Positions 38,757 through 47,928 of a DNA stretch of 64,000 bases are shown here, in pieces. The position numbers and the translations under genes were made by a program. The DNA lies in NCBI RefSeq assembly GCF_003863355.1, contig NZ_QQWG01000018.1, forward strand, positions 1 to 64,000. The letters run 5' to 3'. Source of the stretch: Ancylomarina euxina. Lineage in GTDB: Bacteria; Bacteroidota; Bacteroidia; Bacteroidales; Marinifilaceae. The stretch's first letter is position 1. The number at the start of each line of letters is the position of its first letter. Under the pieces are notes generated by a model. It was not told the DNA's origin and made no database searches. It was given only the letters and a program-made list of their open reading frames with translations.

Positions 38757-38807
38757 AATTTTGTTTATTTGATTCACTCTAATTTCACAAAAAATCTTGA
38801 ATCAGGC

Positions 38808-38847
38808 AAAAAAAAGATCGACTCTCGAATAAATTCGAAAGTCGATC
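38808..38847 (-). terminator. Terminator between the two superoxide dismutase genes
   Basis: The outer stem GATCGACT with AGTCGATC and inner stem CGAAT with ATTCG form a strong hairpin followed on the minus strand by T. It lies 28 bp after the Mn-type SOD stop. Confidence 0.88.
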
Positions 38848-38874
38848 CCAAAATCAAAAAAACAATAAACAAAA

Positions 38875-39477
38875 CTAATCCTGAAAGCGCTTTAACGCTT
38901 CCTCCCAATTAATTACTTCAAAAAATTCTGAAATATAATCGGGTCTTCTATTTTGAAACTTTAAATAGTAAGCATGTTCCCATACATCCAATCCTAAAAT
39001 TGGTGTTCCTTTTACTTCTGCATCATCCATTAAAGGATTATCTTGATTAGGCGTAGAGCATATTTTCAAACTACCATCAGATAGTTTTACTAACCAAGCC
39101 CAACCTGAACCAAAACGAGTCGCTGCTGCTTTTGAAAATTTATCCTTAAACTGCTCAAAACCACCAAATGTATCATTAATCGCTTTTTGCAATTCTCCGG
39201 TAGGCTCTCCACCTCCATTAGGAGACATTAACTTCCAAAACAAATCGTGATTATAATAACCTCCACCATTATTTCTAATAGCAGCCGATTGTCTTGAAAC
39301 ACTTGCCAAAATTTCTCCGATACATTTCCCGTCAAGGTCAGTCCCTGCAATCGCCGCGTTTAAATTATTAGTATATCCAGCATGATGCTTCGAATGGTGA
39401 ATCTCCATAGTTCTAGCATCGATATGTGGCTCTAGAGCATCATATGCATACGGTAATTTAGGTAATTCAAAACTCAT
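38875..39477 (-). CDS. sodA: Superoxide dismutase, Mn-type signature
   Basis: The 200-residue enzyme has ligands in [18 protein letters not shown] and DVWEHAYY. Gly replaces the Fe-type Gln before the second His ([13 protein letters not shown]). The Gln typical of Mn-SOD appears in [10 protein letters not shown]. This is the reverse of the neighbour's pattern. It has its own promoter and terminator, so the two SODs can be expressed separately. Metal preference is inferred from sequence only; cambialistic activity is possible. Confidence 0.93.
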   Translation of the reverse strand: MSFELPKLPYAYDALEPHIDARTMEIHHSKHHAGYTNNLNAAIAGTDLDGKCIGEILASVSRQSAAIRNNGGGYYNHDLFWKLMSPNGGGEPTGELQKAINDTFGGFEQFKDKFSKAAATRFGSGWAWLVKLSDGSLKICSTPNQDNPLMDDAEVKGTPILGLDVWEHAYYLKFQNRRPDYISEFFEVINWEEALKRFQD

Positions 39478-39553
39478 ATTCTAACAGTTTAAATCAGTAA
39501 AAGAAATTATTGAATCTGACTATCTTTATTTAATCTCGTTTTCAATAACAAAA

Positions 39554-39585
39554 CAAATCTATACTATAAATAAATCTCTTCCAAA
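39554..39585 (-). promoter_or_regulatory. Promoter of the Mn-type superoxide dismutase
   Basis: The minus strand reads TTTG, a 20-base spacer, then TAGATTTG. Both elements match the Bacteroidota consensus (TTTG and TAnnTTTG) exactly at correct spacing. The predicted start near 39547 gives a leader of about 70 bases. Confidence 0.75.
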
Positions 39586-39745
39586 TATTTTAAGACAAAT
39601 TTGTCTTTTATTTTCAATATTTAGCACAATCAACATTATTATAGTCTTGATTAAAGAACCTTAGATGAACTTTTCTCTTACAATTAAGAACATCCTCAAG
39701 TCAATTCTGTAATTTCGCAGCGAATTAAATCTGAAGAACAGAAAA

Positions 39746-41047
39746 GTGAACAAGAAAATATTAGATATCGCCCTACCTAACATCATTAGTAACATCACCA
39801 TCCCACTATTAGGGATAGTCGACTTGGCACTGATGGGTCATTTAGGAGAAGTAGATTTTATTGGCGGAATTGCTTTAGGTGGTACCATTTTTAATTTTCT
39901 TTATTGGGGCTTTGCCTTTCTTCGAATGGGAACAAGTGGCATCACAGCACAAGCCTACGGAGCTAGAAATTTAAGCGAAAGTGTTCTTTCTCTTGGGCGA
40001 GCATTACTCGTTGCTGTTGCTGGAAGTGTTCTTATATTATTACTTCAAAAACCAATTTCCCTTTTAAGCTTTAGTTACATCGACTCCGAAACTTCAGTTG
40101 AGAACATTGCACTCTCCTATTATAATATCCGAATTTGGGCAGCGCCTGCTACAATATCCCTTTACGCATTAACAGGTTGGTTCATTGGCATGCAAAATTC
40201 AAAAATACCAATGACCATAGCCATCATTTGTAATATCATCAACATCAGCTTATCAGCATTTTTTGTTTACGGCTTAAATTTAGATGCCAGAGGGGTTGCG
40301 CTAGGAACTGTAATTGCTCAATATTGCGGTCTTATTTTAGCCGTCTTCTTTATTTGGAGACATTATCGCAAACTTTTTAAATACTGGAGCAATAAAGGCT
40401 TATTAAAGATTAAAGAACTGAAGCACTTTGTGTTGATTAATAAAGATATTTTTATACGAACTCTTTGTATCATTTTTGTCTTCACATTTTTCACTACAGA
40501 ATCAGCAAGCACTAACAAGACGATACTTGCGGTTAATTCCCTACTGCTACAATTCCTTTTTATTTTTTCATATCTAATGGATGGCTTTGCTTATGCAGCA
40601 GAGGCTCTAGTTGGACGATTTGTTGGCGCTCAAAATCGCAAAAGTTTTCTTACAACTGTTCGATTCCTATTTATTTGGGGATTGGGAATCAGTCTTATTT
40701 TCACCCTATTTTATGCTTTGGGTGGCAATTGGATTCTTTCAATGTTAACCAACAGTTCCGAAACAATTTACGCTGCTGGCCCCTACCTGAAATGGTTAAT
40801 TTTGCTTCCAATATTGAGTTTTGCATCCTTCCTTTACGATGGAATCTATATTGGTGCAACAGCATCGGTCTACATGCGAAAAACCATGATGGCAGCAACT
40901 CTACTCATCTTTGTGCCTGTTTATTTCAGTCTTAAAGGAATTTTATTTAACCATGGTCTTTGGATTGCCATGTTATCGTTTATGCTTGCCCGTGGGATTT
41001 TTCAAGCTCTCTATTTTAAAAAAGCAGTATTGGTGAAATTCAAATAG
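39746..41047 (+). CDS. MATE family efflux transporter (DinF-like)
   Basis: The 433-residue membrane protein starts with GTG; no earlier in-frame ATG exists. It has about 12 hydrophobic helices in two halves. The start IALPNIISNITIPLLGIVDLALMGHLG and RMGTSGITAQAYGARN are MATE signatures of the DinF branch, and the second half repeats YAAEALVGRFVGAQN. It would export organic cations or drugs by Na+ or H+ antiport; the substrate is unknown. It converges with the next gene, 15 bp apart. Confidence 0.9.
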   Translation: MNKKILDIALPNIISNITIPLLGIVDLALMGHLGEVDFIGGIALGGTIFNFLYWGFAFLRMGTSGITAQAYGARNLSESVLSLGRALLVAVAGSVLILLLQKPISLLSFSYIDSETSVENIALSYYNIRIWAAPATISLYALTGWFIGMQNSKIPMTIAIICNIINISLSAFFVYGLNLDARGVALGTVIAQYCGLILAVFFIWRHYRKLFKYWSNKGLLKIKELKHFVLINKDIFIRTLCIIFVFTFFTTESASTNKTILAVNSLLLQFLFIFSYLMDGFAYAAEALVGRFVGAQNRKSFLTTVRFLFIWGLGISLIFTLFYALGGNWILSMLTNSSETIYAAGPYLKWLILLPILSFASFLYDGIYIGATASVYMRKTMMAATLLIFVPVYFSLKGILFNHGLWIAMLSFMLARGIFQALYFKKAVLVKFK

Positions 41048-41062
41048 CCTGTAGTAAAACGC

Positions 41063-41764
41063 TTAACCTTTTACCAATTGAGACTGAAACAATTTATTCA
41101 GAAGATCTTCAAGCACTTCAGTAATTCGATCTATTTCAAGATCATCAATATTTAAATGATCAGTCGCATTATCCAGGTTTCCTGCCACATACGAAAGTTG
41201 AATCACATCAGTATTCGACTCCAAACAAGCATACAATACAGCAGCTCCATCCAGACTAATGATCTCTGGGTAGTTTTTAATGTATATTTCTCCTATTTGA
41301 AATAGATTAGCTGGAATGGTATTACAAGTCATACCGCTCACTTTTCGGAATGATGTCAGTATTTCAGAATAATCAGAGGGATTTTCAAGAATCCCATTAT
41401 TAAAAGGGCTTTCATTTTGAGGAATCAGTTCCAAATCGAATAAAGATTGAAAACCTGAGTCATAAGTAAAACCAAGATCGCCAAAATAATCGTCGATCAC
41501 ATTCACCAAACTCCCAACTTCAGATTTCTCATTAAGAGTAAATGATCTTCCCAAATGAACAACTAAGTCGTAGCTTTTACGCTGAATAGCTTTATTGACC
41601 CAATGACTAACCAGACTTCCTCCATAACCTGATATTAGAATATCAAATTCGTTTTCAGCCAATTGAAATCGAGCATAGTTTTTCCCATAATTATCAATCA
41701 ATTGAAGTTGACTAATAAATTTTTGAAGGGAAATAAAAGTAGGACTAACAATTAAAATATCCAT
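41063..41764 (-). CDS. Divergent futalosine-hydrolase-like nucleosidase
   Basis: The 233-residue product follows the futalosine hydrolase (MqnB) pattern: LISGYGGSLVSHWVNKAI, YDLVVHLGRSFT, GSLVNVIDDYFGDLGF, MTCNTIPANLFQI and ISLDGAAVLYAC. Several positions normally conserved in this nucleosidase family differ. The usual GIAGSF block reads LGRSFT, MEGAA reads LDGAA, and the RAVSNYV-type block carrying the catalytic Asn/Asp reads LSYVAGNLD. It may be an altered-specificity or inactive member. If active it would hydrolyse futalosine in menaquinone synthesis. Confidence 0.68.
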   Translation of the reverse strand: MDILIVSPTFISLQKFISQLQLIDNYGKNYARFQLAENEFDILISGYGGSLVSHWVNKAIQRKSYDLVVHLGRSFTLNEKSEVGSLVNVIDDYFGDLGFTYDSGFQSLFDLELIPQNESPFNNGILENPSDYSEILTSFRKVSGMTCNTIPANLFQIGEIYIKNYPEIISLDGAAVLYACLESNTDVIQLSYVAGNLDNATDHLNIDDLEIDRITEVLEDLLNKLFQSQLVKG

Positions 41765-41801
41765 AGATGCAAGTACTTAGCAATAACAAAGCTTCCTAAA
41801 A

Positions 41802-41835
41802 TTTGCTCAATCGACGAAAAATATACTTAAATTTG
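41802..41835 (+). promoter_or_regulatory. Candidate promoter of folE
   Basis: TTTG (41802-41805), a 22-base spacer and TAAATTTG (41828-41835) match the Bacteroidota consensus, with the spacer one base longer than the usual range. The predicted leader is about 85 bases. Confidence 0.55.
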
Positions 41836-41925
41836 CGAGCTTAAGCCAATATATTGATGATCCCTACTTTTAAGGTGTATCAATAGTATTTATTTGAACG
41901 ACTATATTTAAACACAAATTATAAG

Positions 41926-42552
41926 ATGGAATTTTCAATTAACGAAACGGAAAACAAAGGTTTCACAAAAATAGAAAAATTCAACCAGGAAACGACTGAG
42001 CAACTCATGTTTCATTACAATAAAGTATTGGAACTACTGGGCGAAGATGTGAATCGTGAGGGACTTAAGCAAACCCCATTAAGAGTGGCAAAAGCCATGC
42101 AATTTTTAACTCAGGGTTACCATATTAAGCCTGAAGATATCTTGCGTTCAGCTATGTTTAAGGAAGATTATCGCCAAATGGTGATTGTGAAGGATATTGA
42201 AGTTTATTCTATGTGTGAACATCACATGCTTCCTTTTGTGGGAAGAGCCCATGTAGCATATATCCCTGATGGAACCATAACAGGTCTTAGTAAAATTGCT
42301 CGTGTAGTAGATGCTTTTGCTCGCCGTTTACAAGTGCAAGAGAGATTAACTACACAAATTAAAGATTGTATACAAGATACGCTTAAACCTCTTGGAGTAG
42401 CTGTTGTGATCGAAGCAACTCACATGTGTATGTCGATGCGTGGTGTTCAGAAACAAAATGCAATTACAACAACTTCTGATTTTACCGGAGCTTTTGAAAA
42501 AGTAGCAACTCGCGAAGAATTCATTCGACTGATCTCTTCAAAAACGATCTAA
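41926..42552 (+). CDS. folE: GTP cyclohydrolase I
   Basis: The 208-residue enzyme makes dihydroneopterin triphosphate from GTP, the first step of folate or pterin synthesis. Zn-binding and active-site motifs are present: [20 protein letters not shown] (Cys, His), [22 protein letters not shown] and [12 protein letters not shown] (second Cys). It is the type IA enzyme and full length. It is followed by fabD after a 170-bp gap and probably has its own promoter. Confidence 0.96.
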   Translation: MEFSINETENKGFTKIEKFNQETTEQLMFHYNKVLELLGEDVNREGLKQTPLRVAKAMQFLTQGYHIKPEDILRSAMFKEDYRQMVIVKDIEVYSMCEHHMLPFVGRAHVAYIPDGTITGLSKIARVVDAFARRLQVQERLTTQIKDCIQDTLKPLGVAVVIEATHMCMSMRGVQKQNAITTTSDFTGAFEKVATREEFIRLISSKTI

Positions 42553-42722
42553 AAAAAATTGAGTATTGAGATTTTAGAAATAAATATCTCTTAGAATAAT
42601 ATTAATAATAAATCGCATAATTAATAAATATTAGATTGAACATCAGTTTTTGCCTATTTTAATACTAAGTTTTAAAATCATCATATTTCTCTGTTCTTAC
42701 ATCTAATATCTAATTTTAAGCT

Positions 42723-43613
42723 ATGAAAGCATATGTATTTCCTGGGCAGGGAGCCCAATTTGTTGGTATGGGTAAAGACCTATATGAGAACTCTGAACTA
42801 GGTAAAGAACTATTCGATAAAGCTAACGAGATTCTAGGTTTCAACATTACTGAGTTAATGTTTAACGGAACTGACGAAGATCTAAGACAGACTAAGGTGA
42901 CTCAACCAGCTATCTTTCTTCACTCAGTTATTTTAGCAAAAACTTTAGGAGATGATTTCAAACCAGAAATGGTTGCCGGTCATTCATTAGGTGAATTTTC
43001 AGCTCTTGTTGCTAATGGTGCTCTATCTTTCGAAGATGGTTTAAAATTGGTTTCTCAGCGTGCTATAGCTATGCAGAAAGCCTGTGAAATAGAGCCTTCG
43101 ACTATGGCCGCTATTATTGGCCTTGATGACGAAACTGTTGTGAAAGTTTGTGCCGAGATTGAAGAAGTTGTAGTTCCTGCGAACTTCAATTGTCCTGGAC
43201 AATTAGTAATTTCAGGTAGCATAAAAGGTATTGAAATTGCTTGTGAGAAATTAAAAGAAGCGGGTGCAAAACGTGCTTTACCTCTTAATGTTGGTGGTGC
43301 ATTCCACTCGCCTTTAATGGAGCCTGCACGTGTTGAGCTTGAAGAAGCTATTAGAAACACAACTTTCTCTAAACCTACTTGCGCAGTTTACCAAAATGTT
43401 AACGCTAAGCCAGTTATCGATCCAGAAGAAATCAAGCAAAATCTTGTTGCTCAATTAACTGCTCCTGTACGTTTTACTCAAACTATGGAGAACATGATCG
43501 CTGACGGAGCCACTTCATTCACCGAAGTTGGTCCTGGTAAGGTTATTCAAGGTTTAGTTAAGAAGGTTGACCGTAAAATGGAAACTGCTGGTGTAGATTC
43601 ATACCAGGCTTAA
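42723..43613 (+). CDS. fabD: Malonyl-CoA:ACP transacylase
   Basis: The 296-residue enzyme transfers malonyl from CoA to acyl carrier protein for fatty acid synthesis. It begins with YVFPGQGAQFVGMGKDLY, carries the nucleophile motif GHSLGEFSAL and the His motif GGAFHSPLM, and ends with FTEVGPGKVIQGLVKK. It is not in a fab cluster here. A strong terminator follows. Confidence 0.96.
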   Translation: MKAYVFPGQGAQFVGMGKDLYENSELGKELFDKANEILGFNITELMFNGTDEDLRQTKVTQPAIFLHSVILAKTLGDDFKPEMVAGHSLGEFSALVANGALSFEDGLKLVSQRAIAMQKACEIEPSTMAAIIGLDDETVVKVCAEIEEVVVPANFNCPGQLVISGSIKGIEIACEKLKEAGAKRALPLNVGGAFHSPLMEPARVELEEAIRNTTFSKPTCAVYQNVNAKPVIDPEEIKQNLVAQLTAPVRFTQTMENMIADGATSFTEVGPGKVIQGLVKKVDRKMETAGVDSYQA

Positions 43614-43640
43614 GCCTAAAAAAAACTATCAAAACAAATA

Positions 43641-43674
43641 AGAGATCTCGACTAATCGAGATCTCTTTTTTTTT
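43641..43674 (+). terminator. Terminator after fabD
   Basis: A perfect 11-bp stem (AGAGATCTCGA with TCGAGATCTCT), 4-base loop and long T run lie 27 bp after the stop. Confidence 0.93.
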
Positions 43675-43702
43675 ATACATGTATGTCATTCTAACTAAAA
43701 TA

Positions 43703-46678
43703 CTATTTAAAGCTAATAACAGAGGTCTGTTTTTTCCCATCCATCAGAATCTCTAATGGTTTAGCAAAACGGACATGTTTAAAATAATGGATATGATCAA
43801 TCAGCTCTTGCTTATTTAATACATCCTCATTTACAAAACTAGTCTTTAAGTTTGATTTTACAGAGAAGTATCCCACATTCATAGAGGTTACGTTGTGAAA
43901 GAAGTGAGAACCTAAGGATGCATCCAAAGGAAAATCATCAAGCCCTTGTTCCACAATAACTTTAGCGTTCGATATTTGTGACCACAATACCGGGATTCCA
44001 GTAAACCTATCTTTAGTTCCCCAGCGACCTGGACCAATAAGCACATATTCCCTGTCTTGCTCTTTCATTTTCTGATTAAGAATAGCCATTTCTTGAGCCA
44101 TTTCTTCGGTTTTAATTCGATCAAACTTACTCAAGTCCATAAAGATAACGTCACGAACATGATCTATTTTACCATTTCCCATACCCTTATCAGCCAATAA
44201 TACAAGCTTCTCTCTATTAATCTTTGACATGTCTATCTCAACACTCATTTCCTGACGGATAAGAGGTTTAATTTGTAACAAATTAAATGTTGGTAAACCA
44301 TTCTTACCTTTTGAAAGGTCAACCGCAAATTCAATTTCAACAGGAGCTCCCATAGCCTGCTTAAATATATTCAATAGAATACTTAAAGTTTGAGCTAAAG
44401 GAATTTGATTGTATTTTAAAATATTGGCAAAATCGACTACTCTAGGACCTCTAAGATTCAAATCAGGCTCAATTCTATCGTTGCGACCATCATAAACTGA
44501 AGCACAATGCAACAGATTACCATCCTTTTCTGCCACTGATAATTCATATTTTAGGGTTGCAGCATCTTCCCCATCCTCCAATAGATTCAGCTTATCAGAT
44601 TCCATGTTTATTGCGTAGAAATAATTCTGGGAGTCTTTCACCTGATTTTCAATAGATGCCAATTGCAATTTTGGATGTTCAGGACAAAAACGATGCGTTT
44701 TCTCTCCTCCTACAACATACTTACCTAAACCGATACCAAGTACTGCAAAACCATCCTCTGGTTTCATATACGAGAAAGGATAATAATTGTATGACTGTGC
44801 AACACCACTAATGTTTGGATAAAATTTACCATTGTATTCCTGCCCTACTACCTCTTGAAGAATGACAGCCATTTTTTCTTCCTCAATTTTATAATCAATT
44901 GCCGAGAAATAAGCCTTTGCTTCTGGAGTAAAAATTGAAGAATACACCATTTTTATTGCTGTTACCAAATGCTCAAAACGCACTTCAAAATCTTCGTCAT
45001 TATTGGGAAGAAGATAGGTTGCATAAACACCTGCAAAAGGCTGCATTAGTGAATCCTCGAACAATCCCGAAGAACGCACAGCCAAGGGCATTGTCATATT
45101 TTCAAGATACAAACGAAGTTTCTTTCGAAGTTTCTCAGGTAATTTAGCATCTAAGAATTGCTTCTTGATGGCATCGTAGTTTTTTTCATTGTAAATTTTA
45201 TCGAGCAGATTATTTGCTTCTAGAAAATTATCATATTCGTCAACTCCAATAATAGCTGTTCTTGGAATAGTAATATTGATGTCTTTAATCAGTTTCTGAA
45301 AACTAATGTTTTCGGTAAAATTACTCAAGAAAGCAAGACCACGACCTTTACCTCCCACTGACCCCCTACCAAGACGAATCACATAATGATTCGAATTAGC
45401 CAAACTAGGTCTAAATTTTATGATTCTACCCCGCAATTGTTTCAATCGCGAAGCTTCAAAAACATCCAAACAGAATTGACGCAACTCCCGAACCGTCTTA
45501 AAGTCTGAAATTTGATAACGTCGAAGTTTTTTCGCAATATTAATTTCTCCTCTAGCCATCAACCAAGTCGAAATCCCATTTCGTTTGGAGTGAAACAACA
45601 AGGATTCATCTGGAATGTATTTTAGTTTCTCTTCAAAATCTTCAAGTGATTTTGCCATTGCGACCTGAGTACCACTCTGATTCTTAAAAACAAAATCTCC
45701 AAAGCCTAATTTCAAGTGAATGAAATTAAAGATATCTAGAGCTAGAGTATCACTATTTTTATTAATAAAATCAGCATTTACCTGAAAAGCCCGCATTGCA
45801 TTGTCGGTGTCATGCGATTGCATCACACACGGAATTCGCATTTTTTTATCCTGGACATAAGAAATTAAATCGACCCCGGCATCATCATTCAATTTACCAT
45901 CACGAGCAAATCGAACGTCAGAAATCACACAAAGCAGATTTTCAAGATATTTATCTACAATATCAACGGCATCTTCATAGCTACTCACTAAAATAACCTT
46001 TGGTCTTGCACGCATCTTCAAGATTTTGTGCATCTCATCTATATCATCTTCATCAGAAATTACTTTCTGAGTCTGAGTCATAACTGATGTGTAGAGAAGA
46101 GGTAAATAACGAGAATAGTACTTCACAGAATCCTCAACCAACAGCATAACACGAACGTCACCAATCTTACAATCTGGAGCAAGATTCATCTTATCTTCGA
46201 TGTATTTTGTCATGGCCATAAAAATCTTAGTCGATCCATTCCATACAAATACTCTCTCAATATTATTTTTTATTTTATCAGCGGCCTTATCAAAATACGC
46301 CAAATCGCTATTATTGTTCACTAAAACCAATACTGGCAAATCAGGCTGCTTCTTTTTAATTTCCTGACTCAGTTCCAATGGCGATTCTTTATCAAGTCCT
46401 GCCATTAAAATGACAATATCGAAATTGCGCTCATCCATAGCCTGAAGAGCTTCTTCATTGGTGGTTACACTAGTAAAACGTGGTGCAGTATATAAGTTAA
46501 GCTGTAGATATTCTCCAACAATTTTATCAGAGAACTGTCCTTCTCTTACAATCGTATATGAATCGTAATAAGTCGCAACAAGAAGAATTTCCTTTACCTT
46601 AAATGGCATTAGTTCTTGAAATATATCTCTGTCGTTCTTTTTCCTTTTATAAATTTTCGAAATCGCAATCTCTTCCAT
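43703..46678 (-). CDS. Receiver-like / PEP-synthase-type ATP-binding domain protein
   Basis: The 991-residue product (from ATG 46678; a TTG at 46735 extends the frame but is less likely) has two response-regulator-like alpha/beta regions. The first (about 12-150) contains VKEILLVATYYDS and FDIVILMAGLDKESP; the second (about 175-320) contains VRVMLLVEDS and LLCVISDVRFARDG. A PEP/pyruvate-binding ATP-grasp region begins near 435 (GRGSVGGKGRGLAFLSNF, then PLAVRSSGLFEDSLMQPFAG near 531) and extends to about 830. The phospho-His swivel and PEP-binding barrel of true PEP synthase or PPDK are absent. The C-terminus has YVLIGPGRWGTKDR. It is probably an ATP-dependent regulator or phosphotransferase of unknown target. 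A -7-like TAATTTTG lies at 46778-46785. Confidence 0.83.
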   Translation of the reverse strand: MEEIAISKIYKRKKNDRDIFQELMPFKVKEILLVATYYDSYTIVREGQFSDKIVGEYLQLNLYTAPRFTSVTTNEEALQAMDERNFDIVILMAGLDKESPLELSQEIKKKQPDLPVLVLVNNNSDLAYFDKAADKIKNNIERVFVWNGSTKIFMAMTKYIEDKMNLAPDCKIGDVRVMLLVEDSVKYYSRYLPLLYTSVMTQTQKVISDEDDIDEMHKILKMRARPKVILVSSYEDAVDIVDKYLENLLCVISDVRFARDGKLNDDAGVDLISYVQDKKMRIPCVMQSHDTDNAMRAFQVNADFINKNSDTLALDIFNFIHLKLGFGDFVFKNQSGTQVAMAKSLEDFEEKLKYIPDESLLFHSKRNGISTWLMARGEINIAKKLRRYQISDFKTVRELRQFCLDVFEASRLKQLRGRIIKFRPSLANSNHYVIRLGRGSVGGKGRGLAFLSNFTENISFQKLIKDINITIPRTAIIGVDEYDNFLEANNLLDKIYNEKNYDAIKKQFLDAKLPEKLRKKLRLYLENMTMPLAVRSSGLFEDSLMQPFAGVYATYLLPNNDEDFEVRFEHLVTAIKMVYSSIFTPEAKAYFSAIDYKIEEEKMAVILQEVVGQEYNGKFYPNISGVAQSYNYYPFSYMKPEDGFAVLGIGLGKYVVGGEKTHRFCPEHPKLQLASIENQVKDSQNYFYAINMESDKLNLLEDGEDAATLKYELSVAEKDGNLLHCASVYDGRNDRIEPDLNLRGPRVVDFANILKYNQIPLAQTLSILLNIFKQAMGAPVEIEFAVDLSKGKNGLPTFNLLQIKPLIRQEMSVEIDMSKINREKLVLLADKGMGNGKIDHVRDVIFMDLSKFDRIKTEEMAQEMAILNQKMKEQDREYVLIGPGRWGTKDRFTGIPVLWSQISNAKVIVEQGLDDFPLDASLGSHFFHNVTSMNVGYFSVKSNLKTSFVNEDVLNKQELIDHIHYFKHVRFAKPLEILMDGKKQTSVISFK

Positions 46679-46822
46679 GTCTGTTCTAAGTTTGTATTTG
46701 ACTGATGAAAGTAATAAACAATTAACGATTGTCAATAAGGATTACTCTATAAATAAGGCTTTCTAAGCAAAAATGATCAAAATTAAATAATTCTAATCCC
46801 ATAAATTGCTGCGCTTAATACT

Positions 46823-46859
46823 AAAAAAAATCCTGTTCGGTTTAATACCAAACAGGATT
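46823..46859 (-). terminator. Terminator of the korAB operon
   Basis: A 9-bp stem (AATCCTGTT with AACAGGATT) plus inner GGT with ACC is followed on the minus strand by eight T, 25 bp after the korB stop. Confidence 0.9.
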
Positions 46860-46884
46860 ATATCTAATAAATTAGACTATTTTG

Positions 46885-47925
46885 TTATTCAACAACCCAA
46901 GTGTCTCCACTATTAAGCAGGTCATCCATATTTTTTATAGATGATAATGCTTGGACATCTTTAATTTGCTGAACCATTTTCTCGTCATAAGAAGGAGAAG
47001 CTACATCACGAATAACACCCAAAGCTACGGGATATTCAGGAGCCATCATACTTGATAGTAACCAGTGCATATGAGGATTCTCGGTATGAGCATCGTGTAC
47101 CAAGACATCAGCCTCAGTTATACCATGTTCTCCGATAGTAACAACAATCAGTTTACCATTTCCTCCCAATATAAGACCTTTGTTCTTTTCAATTCCAAAG
47201 ATCATAGGCTTATCTTGTTCTAAGATCAATTGATAATCATCCTTAGTTGCTTTATCAGTTACTAATGCATGAGTACCATCGTTATAGATCACACAGTTTT
47301 GAAGAATCTCTACAATAGAGGTTCCCTTGTGAGCTGAAGCTGATTTTACGACTTCTGTGGTCAATTTAATACTCGTATCGATAGAACGAGCATAGAATTT
47401 AGATTGAGCACCAAGTGCCAACTGAGCAGGTTTAAAAGGCTCTTCAATTGTTCCGAATGGTGAAGTCTTAGTCACCATACCTTGATTTGATGTCGGAGAA
47501 TATTGACCTTTAGTTAAACCATAAATCTCATTATTAAAGAGAAGGATGGTCATATCAATATTTCTACGAACAGCATGAATGAAATGATTACCCCCAATTG
47601 CGAGAGCATCACCATCACCCGAAACCTGAATCACTTCAAGATCTGGATTAGCACATTTTACTCCCGATGCAATTGCAGCTGCACGACCGTGAATGGTGTG
47701 AAAGCCATAAGTATCCATATAATATGGGAAACGAGAAGAACAACCAATACCCGAAATAACGGCATAATCTTCCTTCTTAATTTCCATATCTGCTAATGCC
47801 TTCTGAACGGAATTTAAAATCCCATGGTCTCCACAACCAGGACACCAGCGATTCTCTTGATCACTTCTAAAATCCTTAGCACTTAGCTTCTTAATATTAG
47901 GTGAATTTAATACTGTATCAGCCAT
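46885..47925 (-). CDS. korB: 2-oxoacid:ferredoxin oxidoreductase, beta subunit
   Basis: The 346-residue subunit binds thiamine diphosphate and takes part in the [4Fe-4S] centre. It shows WCPGCGDHGILN near residue 28 (two cluster Cys), GIGCSSRFPYYMDTYGFHTIHGRA, and the TPP/Mg motif VSGDGDALAIGGNH, then NNEIYGLTKGQYSPTS. It pairs with the alpha subunit gene 3 bp upstream. The complex oxidises 2-oxoglutarate or a related 2-oxoacid to acyl-CoA with reduction of ferredoxin. The kor assignment over other 2-oxoacids is by overall pattern. Confidence 0.93.
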   Translation of the reverse strand: MADTVLNSPNIKKLSAKDFRSDQENRWCPGCGDHGILNSVQKALADMEIKKEDYAVISGIGCSSRFPYYMDTYGFHTIHGRAAAIASGVKCANPDLEVIQVSGDGDALAIGGNHFIHAVRRNIDMTILLFNNEIYGLTKGQYSPTSNQGMVTKTSPFGTIEEPFKPAQLALGAQSKFYARSIDTSIKLTTEVVKSASAHKGTSIVEILQNCVIYNDGTHALVTDKATKDDYQLILEQDKPMIFGIEKNKGLILGGNGKLIVVTIGEHGITEADVLVHDAHTENPHMHWLLSSMMAPEYPVALGVIRDVASPSYDEKMVQQIKDVQALSSIKNMDDLLNSGDTWVVE

Positions 47926-47928
47926 GAC

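Noticed and set aside
46679-46735. N-terminal extension of the receiver/PEP-synthase-type protein from a TTG
   Set aside because: The ATG at 46678 begins the recognisable protein and no RBS supports the TTG.
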